In this document: piece after piece, positions 1 to 6,370 of the stretch
Layout of the letters: each line of letters begins with the position of its first letter
Position numbering within the stretch: the first letter of the stretch is position 1
Assembly (NCBI GenBank): GCA_023230985.1
Contig: JALNWH010000047.1
Location: 1 to 14,056 of the forward strand
DNA from: Bacillota bacterium
GTDB taxonomy: Bacteria > Bacillota > Clostridia > Lutisporales > Lutisporaceae
Direction of reading: 5' to 3'
DNA: 14,056 nt
The notes under the pieces: generated by a model
The model's database searches: none
The model's input: the letters and a program-made list of their open reading frames with translations, nothing else
What the model was told of the DNA's origin: nothing
Position numbers and translations under genes: made by a program

Positions 1-2
1 AG

Positions 3-59
3 GGTATAGGGGCACCATGTCAAGCGGAATGTGGAATAAATGCGATTAAGAACAAGTAA
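3..59 (+). CDS. Possible C-terminal end of an upstream gene (partial)
   Basis: One frame stays open from the left edge to a TAA at 57-59 and reads GIGAPCQAECGINAIKNK. The other two + frames hit stops earlier (TAG at 7-9, TAA at 47-49). A tail with two cysteines and a lysine-rich end is plausible as the end of a real protein, but 18 codons are too few to assign a family. It could be noncoding. Confidence 0.3.
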   Translation, partial: GIGAPCQAECGINAIKNK

Positions 60-75
60 TTATGTGTATTTGTAT

Positions 76-112
76 GTTGGGTAATAAGAAAGGCGGGTTT
101 GCCAACTATTAC
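76..112 (+). repeat. Two competing inverted repeats in the gap before the first gene
   Basis: GTTGG (76-80) can pair with CCAAC (102-106), and GTAATA (81-86) can pair with TATTAC (107-112). With no linker between the arms the two stems cannot easily form together, so they are alternatives. No T-run follows, so this is not a standard intrinsic terminator. A TTGACT (113-118) directly follows and could be a -35 box, but the best -10 (TATCAT, 134-139) is only 15 bp away, so the promoter is uncertain. Confidence 0.3.
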
Positions 113-212
113 TTGACTGTAACAAAAGTATTATATCATTTGTAAATTGAAAGTAAATATTATAAAATCTAATATAGAGTTATTTATTACTTGTAGGGGG
201 GAGGTTAAAATA

Positions 213-1517
213 TTGAATAAATATTTTAGAATCTATGCATTGGTTATAATAATTTTGATATTAGTGTCACAGGTAGTACACACTGATCAAGAAAACAATT
301 CAGGTTATATCGGGTATGATCCTTACTTTTTGAATAGTTTTGATGTCGATATATCTAAAAAAAATGTAGTTTTAAAAATAGATGATGATAAACTGACTTT
401 TAACGGCGAATATATTTTATGCAACCAAACTGATAAAACCGTCGAAGTTATTCTTGGATTACCCTATGATGACGTTGAGGATTTAATTATATTAGATAAA
501 AATAACCCCTTAAAGTTTTTCTGGAGAAATTTTAGCTATATAGAAAATAACTATATATTTGAACACTTACCAAAAGCCGACAAATGGTCTATTGTAAGTA
601 TTTGGCTCAAAGCCAACGAAAGTAGAGTAATTAGAATTAGCTACCAATCGCAAACCACTAATGATAGCAAAGGTATTTATACTCTTACATATATGAATAA
701 TGCCGAACCAAATAATAGCAGCAATTCAAAGGCATATATTGTTTTCAATGACTTTAAGCCTTATAATGCGATAAACGTTTCTAATATAGAAGTGGAAAAA
801 GTACACTATAATCAAGGCTTAAATCTTCTTTTTGATATTGATAATAACGGTAGGGCAGCCAGAATAGATTATGAGCTCACGGATAAGCTTGCAATTGATA
901 GATTAAGTTTTGCTACAAGTAGCAAATTAAAAAATATTTCTAATCTATACGGATTGAAAGACTACGATGCAGTAATTTTGCTATGTGATGAGTATATAAA
1001 TAATCCTTCAGATAACAGTGTTGATATTAATCAAGTTAAATATGTAAAATCAGAAGCATATAGGAATCTTACTAAATTCGATAATTATTTTGAAGTTATT
1101 GAATCATTAGATTTAAACAAATTATACCCTTATAGATTGAAATATAAAATTTTATTAGATGTTTATAGAATTTTAAATGGGAAAGCTTACAATTCTGATT
1201 TAGCAACAATTATTGTTTCGATTCAAAACGATTTACAAGAAAGTAATGAATTTTTTAGTGAATGGATGGTACAAAATAAAATAATTCATGATGATATTGA
1301 TATAACTTTAGATATGGAAAAAGAAGAAACAAGAAAGGAAGGCGTACTTAATAAATATGCTGAACGTTTAAAACTTGATACTGTGGGAAAGTTTTTAAAA
1401 GATAATTGGTATATTTATTTGATATCAGTGCTTTTCATATTTCTTATAGGGTTTTTATTAGGAAGAAAATTCGGCAAAAAGAAAACTAACCCACCTTATT
1501 ATACATTTAGAAGATGA
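213..1517 (+). CDS. Membrane-anchored extracytoplasmic protein of unknown function
   Basis: I do not recognise the family. I place the start at TTG 213, because a very strong ribosome binding site (GGGGGAGG, 196-203) lies just upstream. The frame is open to another TTG at 147, but that start lacks such a site and would put a polar stretch before the signal. From 213 the protein has 434 residues: a signal peptide or anchor at about residues 7-22, a long extracytoplasmic region, and a C-terminal membrane helix at about 399-417 followed by a basic tail (RKFGKKK). The first half (about 40-220) is rich in beta-strand-like sequence, and the second half is charged and helical. This resembles a surface protein with a C-terminal stop-transfer anchor. 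The sir2 gene follows after 23 bp, so the two are probably cotranscribed. No catalytic motif is visible. Confidence 0.75.
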   Translation: MNKYFRIYALVIIILILVSQVVHTDQENNSGYIGYDPYFLNSFDVDISKKNVVLKIDDDKLTFNGEYILCNQTDKTVEVILGLPYDDVEDLIILDKNNPLKFFWRNFSYIENNYIFEHLPKADKWSIVSIWLKANESRVIRISYQSQTTNDSKGIYTLTYMNNAEPNNSSNSKAYIVFNDFKPYNAINVSNIEVEKVHYNQGLNLLFDIDNNGRAARIDYELTDKLAIDRLSFATSSKLKNISNLYGLKDYDAVILLCDEYINNPSDNSVDINQVKYVKSEAYRNLTKFDNYFEVIESLDLNKLYPYRLKYKILLDVYRILNGKAYNSDLATIIVSIQNDLQESNEFFSEWMVQNKIIHDDIDITLDMEKEETRKEGVLNKYAERLKLDTVGKFLKDNWYIYLISVLFIFLIGFLLGRKFGKKKTNPPYYTFRR

Positions 1518-1540
1518 GGAAGAAGTAAAAGGAGTTTAAG

Positions 1541-2281
1541 ATGGATAAATATAAAGAAGCTGCTGTTGTTATAAAAAAAAGTAAAAATATAGTAGTGCTT
1601 ACCGGAGCAGGAATATCTACAGAAAGCGGTATACCTGATTTTAGAAGCCCGGGTGAAGGTTTATGGACAAAGATGGATCCTATGGAAGCCTTATCAACAA
1701 AAGTTTTATTAGAGGAACCTCGTAAATTTTATGAGACCGGGTTTAAAATAATAACAACCATGAAAGATGCTAAACCTAATAGAGCACATGAAATACTGGC
1801 AAAGATGGAACAAGGTGGTATCATTCAATTGGTTATTACACAAAACATCGATAATCTTCATTTTAAAGCAGGATCACAAAATGTTTATGAAGTACATGGC
1901 AATTCAAGAAGTTATACTTGCATGAATTGTAATAAATCATACGAAATATCTACAATAGAAGAAAAAGTAGAACTAAACGAAATTCCACCAAAATGTACTT
2001 GTGGCGGAGTAATTAGGCCTGATGTAGTGATGTTTGGGGATATGTTGCCAAGTTGTTTTTATACTGGAATGAGAAAAGTGCAAGAAGCGGATTTACTCAT
2101 TGCTATAGGTACAAGTTTAACTGTTTATCCTGTATCTCAATTAGCCGAGGTTTGCAGAAAATTGATGATAATTAATTTAAGCAGCACTGCTTATGATTAT
2201 AGAAGCGAAGTTATTATAAATGATAACATTTCTGAAGCATTAACTAAAATATATAGTATTTTGGAGACTGACAATGTATGA
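1541..2281 (+). CDS. cobB: Sir2-family NAD-dependent protein deacylase
   Basis: Sirtuins remove acetyl or other acyl groups from protein lysines, using NAD+ and releasing nicotinamide and O-acyl-ADP-ribose, in the cytoplasm. At 246 residues this is a typical bacterial single-domain sirtuin. Visible motifs are GAGIS (22-26) and PDFR (32-35) for NAD binding, TQNID (100-104), the catalytic His119 in HG (119-120), a zinc tetrad Cys127, Cys130, Cys152 and Cys154, GTSL (190-193) and NLS (212-214). All expected residues are present. The ATG at 1541 has AAGGAG at 1529-1534. The 3' end overlaps the methyltransferase gene by 8 bp, suggesting translational coupling. Substrates cannot be read from sequence. 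In many bacteria the partner is acetyl-CoA synthetase, which is not in this window. The symbol is by family only. Confidence 0.93.
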   Translation: MDKYKEAAVVIKKSKNIVVLTGAGISTESGIPDFRSPGEGLWTKMDPMEALSTKVLLEEPRKFYETGFKIITTMKDAKPNRAHEILAKMEQGGIIQLVITQNIDNLHFKAGSQNVYEVHGNSRSYTCMNCNKSYEISTIEEKVELNEIPPKCTCGGVIRPDVVMFGDMLPSCFYTGMRKVQEADLLIAIGTSLTVYPVSQLAEVCRKLMIINLSSTAYDYRSEVIINDNISEALTKIYSILETDNV

Positions 2282-3008
2282 GGAGTTTTCTAAAATATAC
2301 GATATATTAATGGAAGATTCAGATTATAATGCTTGGACAGAGTATATAATTCAATTATTTGAAAAACATGATGTAAAACCCAAGAATATATTGGATTTGG
2401 CATGTGGCACTGGTAATATTACAATTCCCTTATCAAAATCAGGGTATAATATGTGCGGTGTTGATATATCTGAGAGTATGCTTGCTATAGCGGAAAATAA
2501 AGCTAGGTCAAATAAGTGTAAAATAAAATTTATACAACAAGATATAAGAGAATTGAACCTATCGGAAAAATTTGATGCGGTAACATGTGCTTGCGATGGC
2601 ATAAACTATATATTAAAAGAAGAAGAGTTGATTAGCGTTTTACTAAGAATTTATGATGCTCTAAGTGAAAACGGAATTCTTATATTTGACATAAGCAGTT
2701 ATTTTAAACTCAGGTTTATATTAGGAAACAATACTTTATTTGAAGAAAAAAATGATATTTGCTATTGCTGGGAAAATGAATTTGATCTAAGTTCGTCAAT
2801 AGTAAAGATGAGATTAAATTTTTTTGTACCGAAAGGTCATTTATACCATAGGTTTGAAGAAATACATTATCAAAAAGCTTATAAGAATAGTTTTATTATA
2901 AATAGTTTAAAGAGTTGTGGTTTTTCAAAAGCTAGTTGCTATGAATGTTTTTCTTTAGATGAGCCTAAAAAAACAAATGAAAGAGTAATTTTCGTTGCAA
3001 CAAAATAA
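2274..3008 (+). CDS. Class I SAM-dependent methyltransferase
   Basis: This 244-residue protein has a Rossmann-type methyltransferase fold. Motif I, which binds S-adenosylmethionine, is LDLACGTGN (40-48). The acidic residue holding the ribose hydroxyls is probably Asp64 in VDISE (63-67), and QQDI (88-91) fits motif II. The N-terminus (FSKIYDILMEDSDYNAW) carries the Y-D-x-x-M-x-x-x-x-D-Y pattern common in small clostridial methyltransferases of the Methyltransf_25 type. The C-terminal half looks like a substrate-binding lid and gives no clue to the acceptor. The start ATG lies inside the sir2 gene, with GGAG at 2263-2266. The tight overlap means coexpression with the deacylase but does not establish a shared pathway. 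The fold is clear and the substrate is unknown. Confidence 0.88.
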   Translation: MYEEFSKIYDILMEDSDYNAWTEYIIQLFEKHDVKPKNILDLACGTGNITIPLSKSGYNMCGVDISESMLAIAENKARSNKCKIKFIQQDIRELNLSEKFDAVTCACDGINYILKEEELISVLLRIYDALSENGILIFDISSYFKLRFILGNNTLFEEKNDICYCWENEFDLSSSIVKMRLNFFVPKGHLYHRFEEIHYQKAYKNSFIINSLKSCGFSKASCYECFSLDEPKKTNERVIFVATK

Positions 3009-3077
3009 AAAATTTTAAAATGGCAAAGTACGGATATTATATTGCTATAAATATGCTTTTGTAATACCTTTTTGGTC

Positions 3078-3106
3078 TTGACTTTAAGTATATGCTGTTG
3101 TATACT
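3078..3106 (+). promoter_or_regulatory. Sigma-A-type promoter of the tRNA operon
   Basis: TTGACT (3078-3083) and TATACT (3101-3106) are separated by 17 bp. Each hexamer is one base off consensus. The predicted transcription start is near 3113, about 16 bp before the first tRNA. This strength suits a stable-RNA operon. Confidence 0.85.
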
Positions 3107-3128
3107 AAATCTTGTCGCAGACTTATAT

Positions 3129-3204
3129 GGGCGCATAGCTCAGCTGGGAGAGCACCTGCCTTACAAGCAGGGGGTCATAGGTTCAAGCCCTATTGTGCCC
3201 ACCA
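3129..3204 (+). tRNA. tRNA-Val (UAC)
   Basis: A full cloverleaf is visible. The acceptor GGGCGCA pairs with TGTGCCC (one G-U), the anticodon arm is CCTGC-CTTACAA-GCAGG with anticodon TAC, and the T arm is ATAGG-TTCAAGC-CCTAT. The discriminator is A and CCA is encoded. First gene of the five-tRNA operon. Confidence 0.97.
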
Positions 3205-3211
3205 TAAAAAA

Positions 3212-3288
3212 GGCCCAGTAGTTCAGTTGGTTAGAATGCCAGCCTGTCACGCTGGAGGTCGACGGTTCGAGCCCGTTCTGGGTCGCCA
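3212..3288 (+). tRNA. tRNA-Asp (GUC)
   Basis: The acceptor GGCCCAG pairs with CTGGGTC. The anticodon arm is CCAGC-CTGTCAC-GCTGG with anticodon GTC. G is the discriminator, as expected for Asp, and CCA is encoded. It lies 7 bp after tRNA-Val. Confidence 0.97.
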
Positions 3289-3293
3289 TTTCG

Positions 3294-3369
<76 letters not shown>

Positions 3370-3380
3370 TTTAAAATATT

Positions 3381-3455
3381 GCGGGTGTAACTCAGTGGTA
3401 GAGTGTCACCTTGCCAAGGTGAAAGTCGCGAGTTCAAATCTCGTCTCCCGCTCCA
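3381..3455 (+). tRNA. tRNA-Gly (GCC)
   Basis: The acceptor GCGGGTG faces CTCCCGC with one T-T mismatch at position 6:67 (3386 against 3446). The D stem is ACTC/GAGT, the anticodon arm is TCACC-TTGCCAA-GGTGA with anticodon GCC, and the T arm is GCGAG-TTCAAAT-CTCGT. The discriminator is T and CCA is encoded. The cloverleaf is otherwise intact and the gene sits in a good operon, so I treat it as functional. Confidence 0.95.
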
Positions 3456-3458
3456 AGA

Positions 3459-3532
3459 GGCGACATAGCCAAGCGGTAAGGCAGAGGACTGCAAATCCTT
3501 TACCCCCGGTTCAAATCCGGGTGTCGCCTCCA
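3459..3532 (+). tRNA. tRNA-Cys (GCA)
   Basis: The acceptor GGCGACA pairs perfectly with TGTCGCC. The anticodon arm is GAGGA-CTGCAAA-TCCTT with anticodon GCA (one G-T at the stem edge). The discriminator is T, the usual base for Cys, and CCA is encoded. It starts 3 bp after tRNA-Gly and is the last gene of the operon. Confidence 0.97.
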
Positions 3533-3547
3533 AAAACGTAAATGGAG

Positions 3548-3579
3548 AATGCTTCTTAAACAAAAGAAGCATTTTTTTT
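3548..3579 (+). terminator. Intrinsic terminator of the tRNA operon
   Basis: A 10-bp perfect stem, AATGCTTCTT (3548-3557) with AAGAAGCATT (3564-3573), closes a 6-nt loop and runs into a T tract ending at 3579. It lies 15 bp after tRNA-Cys. Confidence 0.93.
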
Positions 3580-3607
3580 AAGTTAAATGCTTTTAAATGA
3601 GTGATTA

Positions 3608-3635
3608 TTGAGATAAAAAGCACTTTAAATATAAT
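3608..3635 (+). promoter_or_regulatory. Probable sigma-A promoter for the DUF6873-like gene
   Basis: TTGAGA (3608-3613) and a consensus TATAAT (3630-3635) are separated by 16 bp. The predicted start is near 3642, about 39 bp before the coding region, and it lies just after the tRNA terminator, where a new promoter is needed. Confidence 0.65.
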
Positions 3636-3680
3636 AATACTAATGTAATTATAAATGCATATGGAAAGCTGATAAAAATT

Positions 3681-4433
3681 ATGGAGAAGTTTATAAATAT
3701 CCCGAATATACCCGAATATACCGTTAAAACCGTAGCAATAGATTATAGAACAGATATAGAAATAATAAGGACATTAAATGAACTGGGTATTGAAACAATA
3801 AAAACAGTAGGGTGCAAAGAACTATACGATTCGATTCAGGGGCATCCGGATATTTTGATGCATCATATTGGCGGAAATGCAATAGTTTTAGCCCCGAATA
3901 TATATGAAGATTTTGCAAATAAACTTATAAAAAAAGGATTTGCAGTGACAAAGGGTGACACTTGGCTCAGCAGAAACTATCCGCAAAATATTGCATATAA
4001 TGTATTAAGAATCGGTGAATATGCTTTTCATAACCTCAAATTTACTGATAGGCAAATACGAATTATATATGAGAATATGAATATAAAAATGATTAATGTA
4101 AATCAAGGTTATTCAAAATGCTCTGTTTGTGTAGTTAATGAAAAGTCGGTAATTACATCTGATAAAGCCTTTTCGAGGAAACTTGAAAAGCATGGCATCG
4201 AAACCCTCTTAATAAAACCCGGTGATATAAAATTGGAAGGTTTCAACTACGGATTTATTGGGGGAACTGCAGGACTCGTTTCAAATTTTGAATTAGCATT
4301 TACAGGCTATGTTAATAATTTGAAGGATTATAAGAGGATAATGGAATTCTTGGATTTGAAAGGAATTGCAGTGAAGATTCTTAGTAGCAAGAAAATAATA
4401 GATATTGGTTCAATTATACCTTTAACCTATTGA
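3681..4433 (+). CDS. DUF6873-like protein, possible guanidino-modifying-enzyme fold
   Basis: This 250-residue soluble protein resembles a family kept in Clostridia and annotated as DUF6873, for which a GME (guanidino-group modifying enzyme) fold has been proposed. I name this from memory of the sequence pattern. Visible conserved-looking stretches are HPDIL (55-59), HHIGGN (61-66), YPQNIAYN (100-107), QGYSKCS (142-148), a glycine-rich turn GGTAGLV (194-200) and DIGSIIPL (241-248). Repeated alpha/beta units fit a propeller-like GME fold. I cannot identify a catalytic Cys-His pair with confidence: Cys147 and Cys150 are candidates, and His55 or His61-62 could be partners. The start is the first ATG of the frame, and its ribosome binding site is weak (GGAAAG, 3663-3668). 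A pathway cannot be inferred from the neighbours. Confidence 0.6.
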   Translation: MEKFINIPNIPEYTVKTVAIDYRTDIEIIRTLNELGIETIKTVGCKELYDSIQGHPDILMHHIGGNAIVLAPNIYEDFANKLIKKGFAVTKGDTWLSRNYPQNIAYNVLRIGEYAFHNLKFTDRQIRIIYENMNIKMINVNQGYSKCSVCVVNEKSVITSDKAFSRKLEKHGIETLLIKPGDIKLEGFNYGFIGGTAGLVSNFELAFTGYVNNLKDYKRIMEFLDLKGIAVKILSSKKIIDIGSIIPLTY

Positions 4434-4438
4434 TATAC

Positions 4439-4457
4439 AAGGCTCTTAGCTTTTTTT
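4439..4457 (+). terminator. Weak candidate terminator after the DUF6873-like gene
   Basis: AAGGCT (4439-4444) can pair with AGCTTT (4448-4453, one G-U) over a 3-nt loop, followed by T to 4457. The stem is short, so readthrough into ytxC is possible. Confidence 0.35.
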
Positions 4458-4516
4458 AGCTTATGAATAATAGAACTTACAACACAAAGAATATTAAGCG
4501 AGAAGGAGCTGAATGA

Positions 4517-5434
4517 ATGTCTATGAGAACAATTGGCATAAGGAAAGGTAATGCAAGGGTAAAAAATTATATTTTAGCAAAATTGGATTCTTTAAATAAG
4601 GAAGACTTAAATATTGTTTTTGAAGATTATAATAAAAGCGATTTGTTATATATTAAATGCAGTTTAAAGGAAGGATTTTTGGCCGGAATAAAAAATAATA
4701 AAATAAGCAATGATTTGATAAAAAATATTGCAACTATACTATCAGATGTTATAATAAATAATTATGAATATTTACTTATTAAAAAAGTGATAGATGATTA
4801 TTATATTTATATAACTGAAGCTGAAAAAGAGCAGATTTTCAAATTTGTTGATAGAATAATAAAAAGAGACGATAACAATTATAGCGGTAGTATATATAAA
4901 CAACTGAGAAGAAATATGATTAAAGAAATAATATTTGATTATTTAAAGACGGAAGATTTAATTATTTTGGATGGATTCATTAATTTCAGATTAAATGATT
5001 ATAAAAAAGAATTATATCTTGTTGTTGATAGGGCATTTAAAGAGTTTATCGCTCAGAAAGAATATGATGAATTTATAAAACTTTTAAAGTATTTTGTTGA
5101 AATCCAAGACTCAAAAGTTGATGTAATTCATATTGTTGCAGATAAGAAATACGGATATATTTTATTAGATGATAAAAAAAGAAAAATTAGCATTGAAAAT
5201 GATAAAGATTTACTTAACGAATCATCCGAAAAAGGACTAAATAATGACGATACATTGATTAGCAGTCTGATAAGTATTGCACCGAAAAAAATATATATAC
5301 ACAATATTAGTGAGTTTTCGAACAAGGAACTTATTAAAACGATACAAAATGTTTTCTCTGATAGAATGGAAATATGTTCAAACTGTGACATTTGCGGTTT
5401 TGTCGCATTGAAATCAAAAAATAAATTAAATTAG
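4517..5434 (+). CDS. ytxC: YtxC-family sporulation-associated protein
   Basis: This 305-residue protein looks like the YtxC family of endospore-forming Firmicutes. The family name is established but its biochemical role is unknown. The diagnostic part is the C-terminal half: GFINFRL (153-159), an acidic-hydrophobic helix with KEYDEFIKLLKYFVEIQ (181-197), then VIHIV (203-207). The last 25 residues carry three cysteines (287, 290, 293). The N-terminal half is helical and charged. There is no signal peptide or membrane helix. ATG 4517 is chosen because AAGGAG (4503-4508) sits 8 bp upstream. A DUF445 gene follows after 41 bp, and thrS lies beyond it behind its own promoter. In Bacillus subtilis ytxC also lies next to thrS, which supports the call. 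Confidence 0.78.
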   Translation: MSMRTIGIRKGNARVKNYILAKLDSLNKEDLNIVFEDYNKSDLLYIKCSLKEGFLAGIKNNKISNDLIKNIATILSDVIINNYEYLLIKKVIDDYYIYITEAEKEQIFKFVDRIIKRDDNNYSGSIYKQLRRNMIKEIIFDYLKTEDLIILDGFINFRLNDYKKELYLVVDRAFKEFIAQKEYDEFIKLLKYFVEIQDSKVDVIHIVADKKYGYILLDDKKRKISIENDKDLLNESSEKGLNNDDTLISSLISIAPKKIYIHNISEFSNKELIKTIQNVFSDRMEICSNCDICGFVALKSKNKLN

Positions 5435-5475
5435 TATTCTATTAAAAATCAAATGATAAGTAATGAGGGGTCGCA

Positions 5476-6078
5476 ATGCTATTAAAGATTATAGCACCTG
5501 CAATAATAGGCGGTATTATTGGTTGGATAACAAATGTCTTAGCTATTAAAATGCTATTTAGACCTATATATCCAATCCATATACCATTATTTAAGCTTAA
5601 GCTACAAGGTCTTCTTCCTAAAAGGAGAAAAGAAATCGCAGTTACTATCGGTTCTACCATTGAGGAAGAATTGATTAGTATTGATGAGATTTTAAAAAAA
5701 ATATCTGATGACGAAAACCAAGTTATGGTATTGAATATAGTAAAGACATCAATATCTGATAAAATTAATAAGAAAATACCATTTCTAGTACCTTTTCCTA
5801 TAAAAGAAAGTGTAATTAGATATGTGGAAGAACAAATCGAGAAAGAAGCACCTGATATGATAAACGGTCTTATATCTGGTTTGTATGAAAAGACTTCAAA
5901 AAAAATAAAAATAGGAAAAATGGTTGAGGATAGGATTAATCAAATAGATTTAATAAAGCTGGAGGAAATCACGTTAAAAATTGCTAAAAGCGAACTTAAA
6001 CATATAGAATTTTTGGGTGGAGTTTTAGGAGCCTTAATCGGATTAATTCAAGGATTTGCAATAGTATTTTTTTATTAA
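5476..6078 (+). CDS. Short DUF445-family membrane protein
   Basis: The 200-residue protein begins with a membrane segment containing GGIIGWITNVLAIKMLFRP (12-30), the hallmark start of DUF445 proteins. It ends with a second membrane segment (about 179-199) containing GGVLGALIGLIQG (181-193), the usual end. Between them lies a charged helical region, probably cytoplasmic or at the membrane face. The function of the family is unknown. Firmicute members such as YheB are roughly twice this length, so this is a short form in which both termini are kept and the middle is reduced. It is not a truncation by frameshift. GAGGGG (5465-5470) serves as ribosome binding site for ATG 5476. It is probably cotranscribed with ytxC. 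Confidence 0.8.
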   Translation: MLLKIIAPAIIGGIIGWITNVLAIKMLFRPIYPIHIPLFKLKLQGLLPKRRKEIAVTIGSTIEEELISIDEILKKISDDENQVMVLNIVKTSISDKINKKIPFLVPFPIKESVIRYVEEQIEKEAPDMINGLISGLYEKTSKKIKIGKMVEDRINQIDLIKLEEITLKIAKSELKHIEFLGGVLGALIGLIQGFAIVFFY

Positions 6079-6081
6079 TTG

Positions 6082-6110
6082 TTGACATATATGCATAACG
6101 GTATTAGAAT
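6082..6110 (+). promoter_or_regulatory. Sigma-A promoter of thrS
   Basis: A consensus TTGACA (6082-6087) and TAGAAT (6105-6110) are separated by exactly 17 bp. The predicted start, near 6117, is just before the T-box leader. It begins 4 bp after the stop codon of the DUF445 gene. Confidence 0.85.
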
Positions 6111-6116
6111 AGTATT

Positions 6117-6343
6117 AAAATATTATGCGATGATAAGGAAGAGTAAAGCAGATTAGTTTTATTAGAGAAGAAATGTCATAGGCTGAAAGCATTTCCTTAA
6201 ACAACTGTTTGAAGACCGCCTTAGAGCAGTTCGCCGAACTCTTAGTAGGCTATACCGTTAATTACGTTATAATTATAAAGTAAAAAAATAGGGTGGAACC
6301 GCGATTTCTCTCGCCCCTTTAGGGGATGGGAGTTTTTTATTTT
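6117..6343 (+). ncRNA. T-box leader of thrS (tRNA-Thr sensing)
   Basis: T-box RNAs bind a specific tRNA. Uncharged tRNA stabilises an antiterminator and lets the synthetase gene be transcribed. Visible parts are the stem I base with GA-rich and AGAGTA sequence (6129-6145), the distal stem I with AGAGAAG and GGCTGAAAG (6164-6189), a specifier region GAAGACC (6211-6217) in which ACC (6215-6217) is a Thr codon, an AGTAGGC element (6244-6250), and the invariant T-box core AGGGTGGAACCGCG (6290-6303). The T-box TGGAA pairs with the tRNA acceptor end. The match of the Thr codon with thrS downstream supports the specifier choice. A second ACC at 6254-6256 is the less likely alternative. Confidence 0.95.
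6308..6343 (+). terminator. Regulatory terminator of the thrS T-box
   Basis: CTCTCGCCCC (6308-6317) pairs with GGGGATGGGAG (6322-6332), with one bulged A and a 4-nt loop, followed by six T, A and four T. It forms when tRNA-Thr is charged. The competing antiterminator uses the T-box core just upstream. Confidence 0.92.
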
Positions 6344-6370
6344 AAGGTAAAATTTTCGAGGAGGTTTATC

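Noticed and set aside
147..212. Longer form of the first gene starting at TTG 147
   Set aside because: There is no good binding site at 147, whereas TTG 213 has GGGGGAGG and places the hydrophobic signal at the N-terminus.
3386..3446. T-T mismatch in the tRNA-Gly acceptor stem as a sign of a decayed gene
   Set aside because: All other arms pair, CCA is encoded and the operon is intact. I believe similar Gly tRNAs occur in related Firmicutes, so decay is unlikely.
4464..4496. Possible sporulation sigma-G-type promoter before ytxC (TGAATA then GAATATTA)
   Set aside because: The -35 resembles consensus, but the -10 lacks the CATA core and the spacing is about 19 bp. In AT-rich DNA this is too weak to report.
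6326..6370. Upstream in-frame ATG for thrS
   Set aside because: It lies inside the T-box terminator stem, lacks a ribosome binding site, and would add 15 residues before the normal TGS start.
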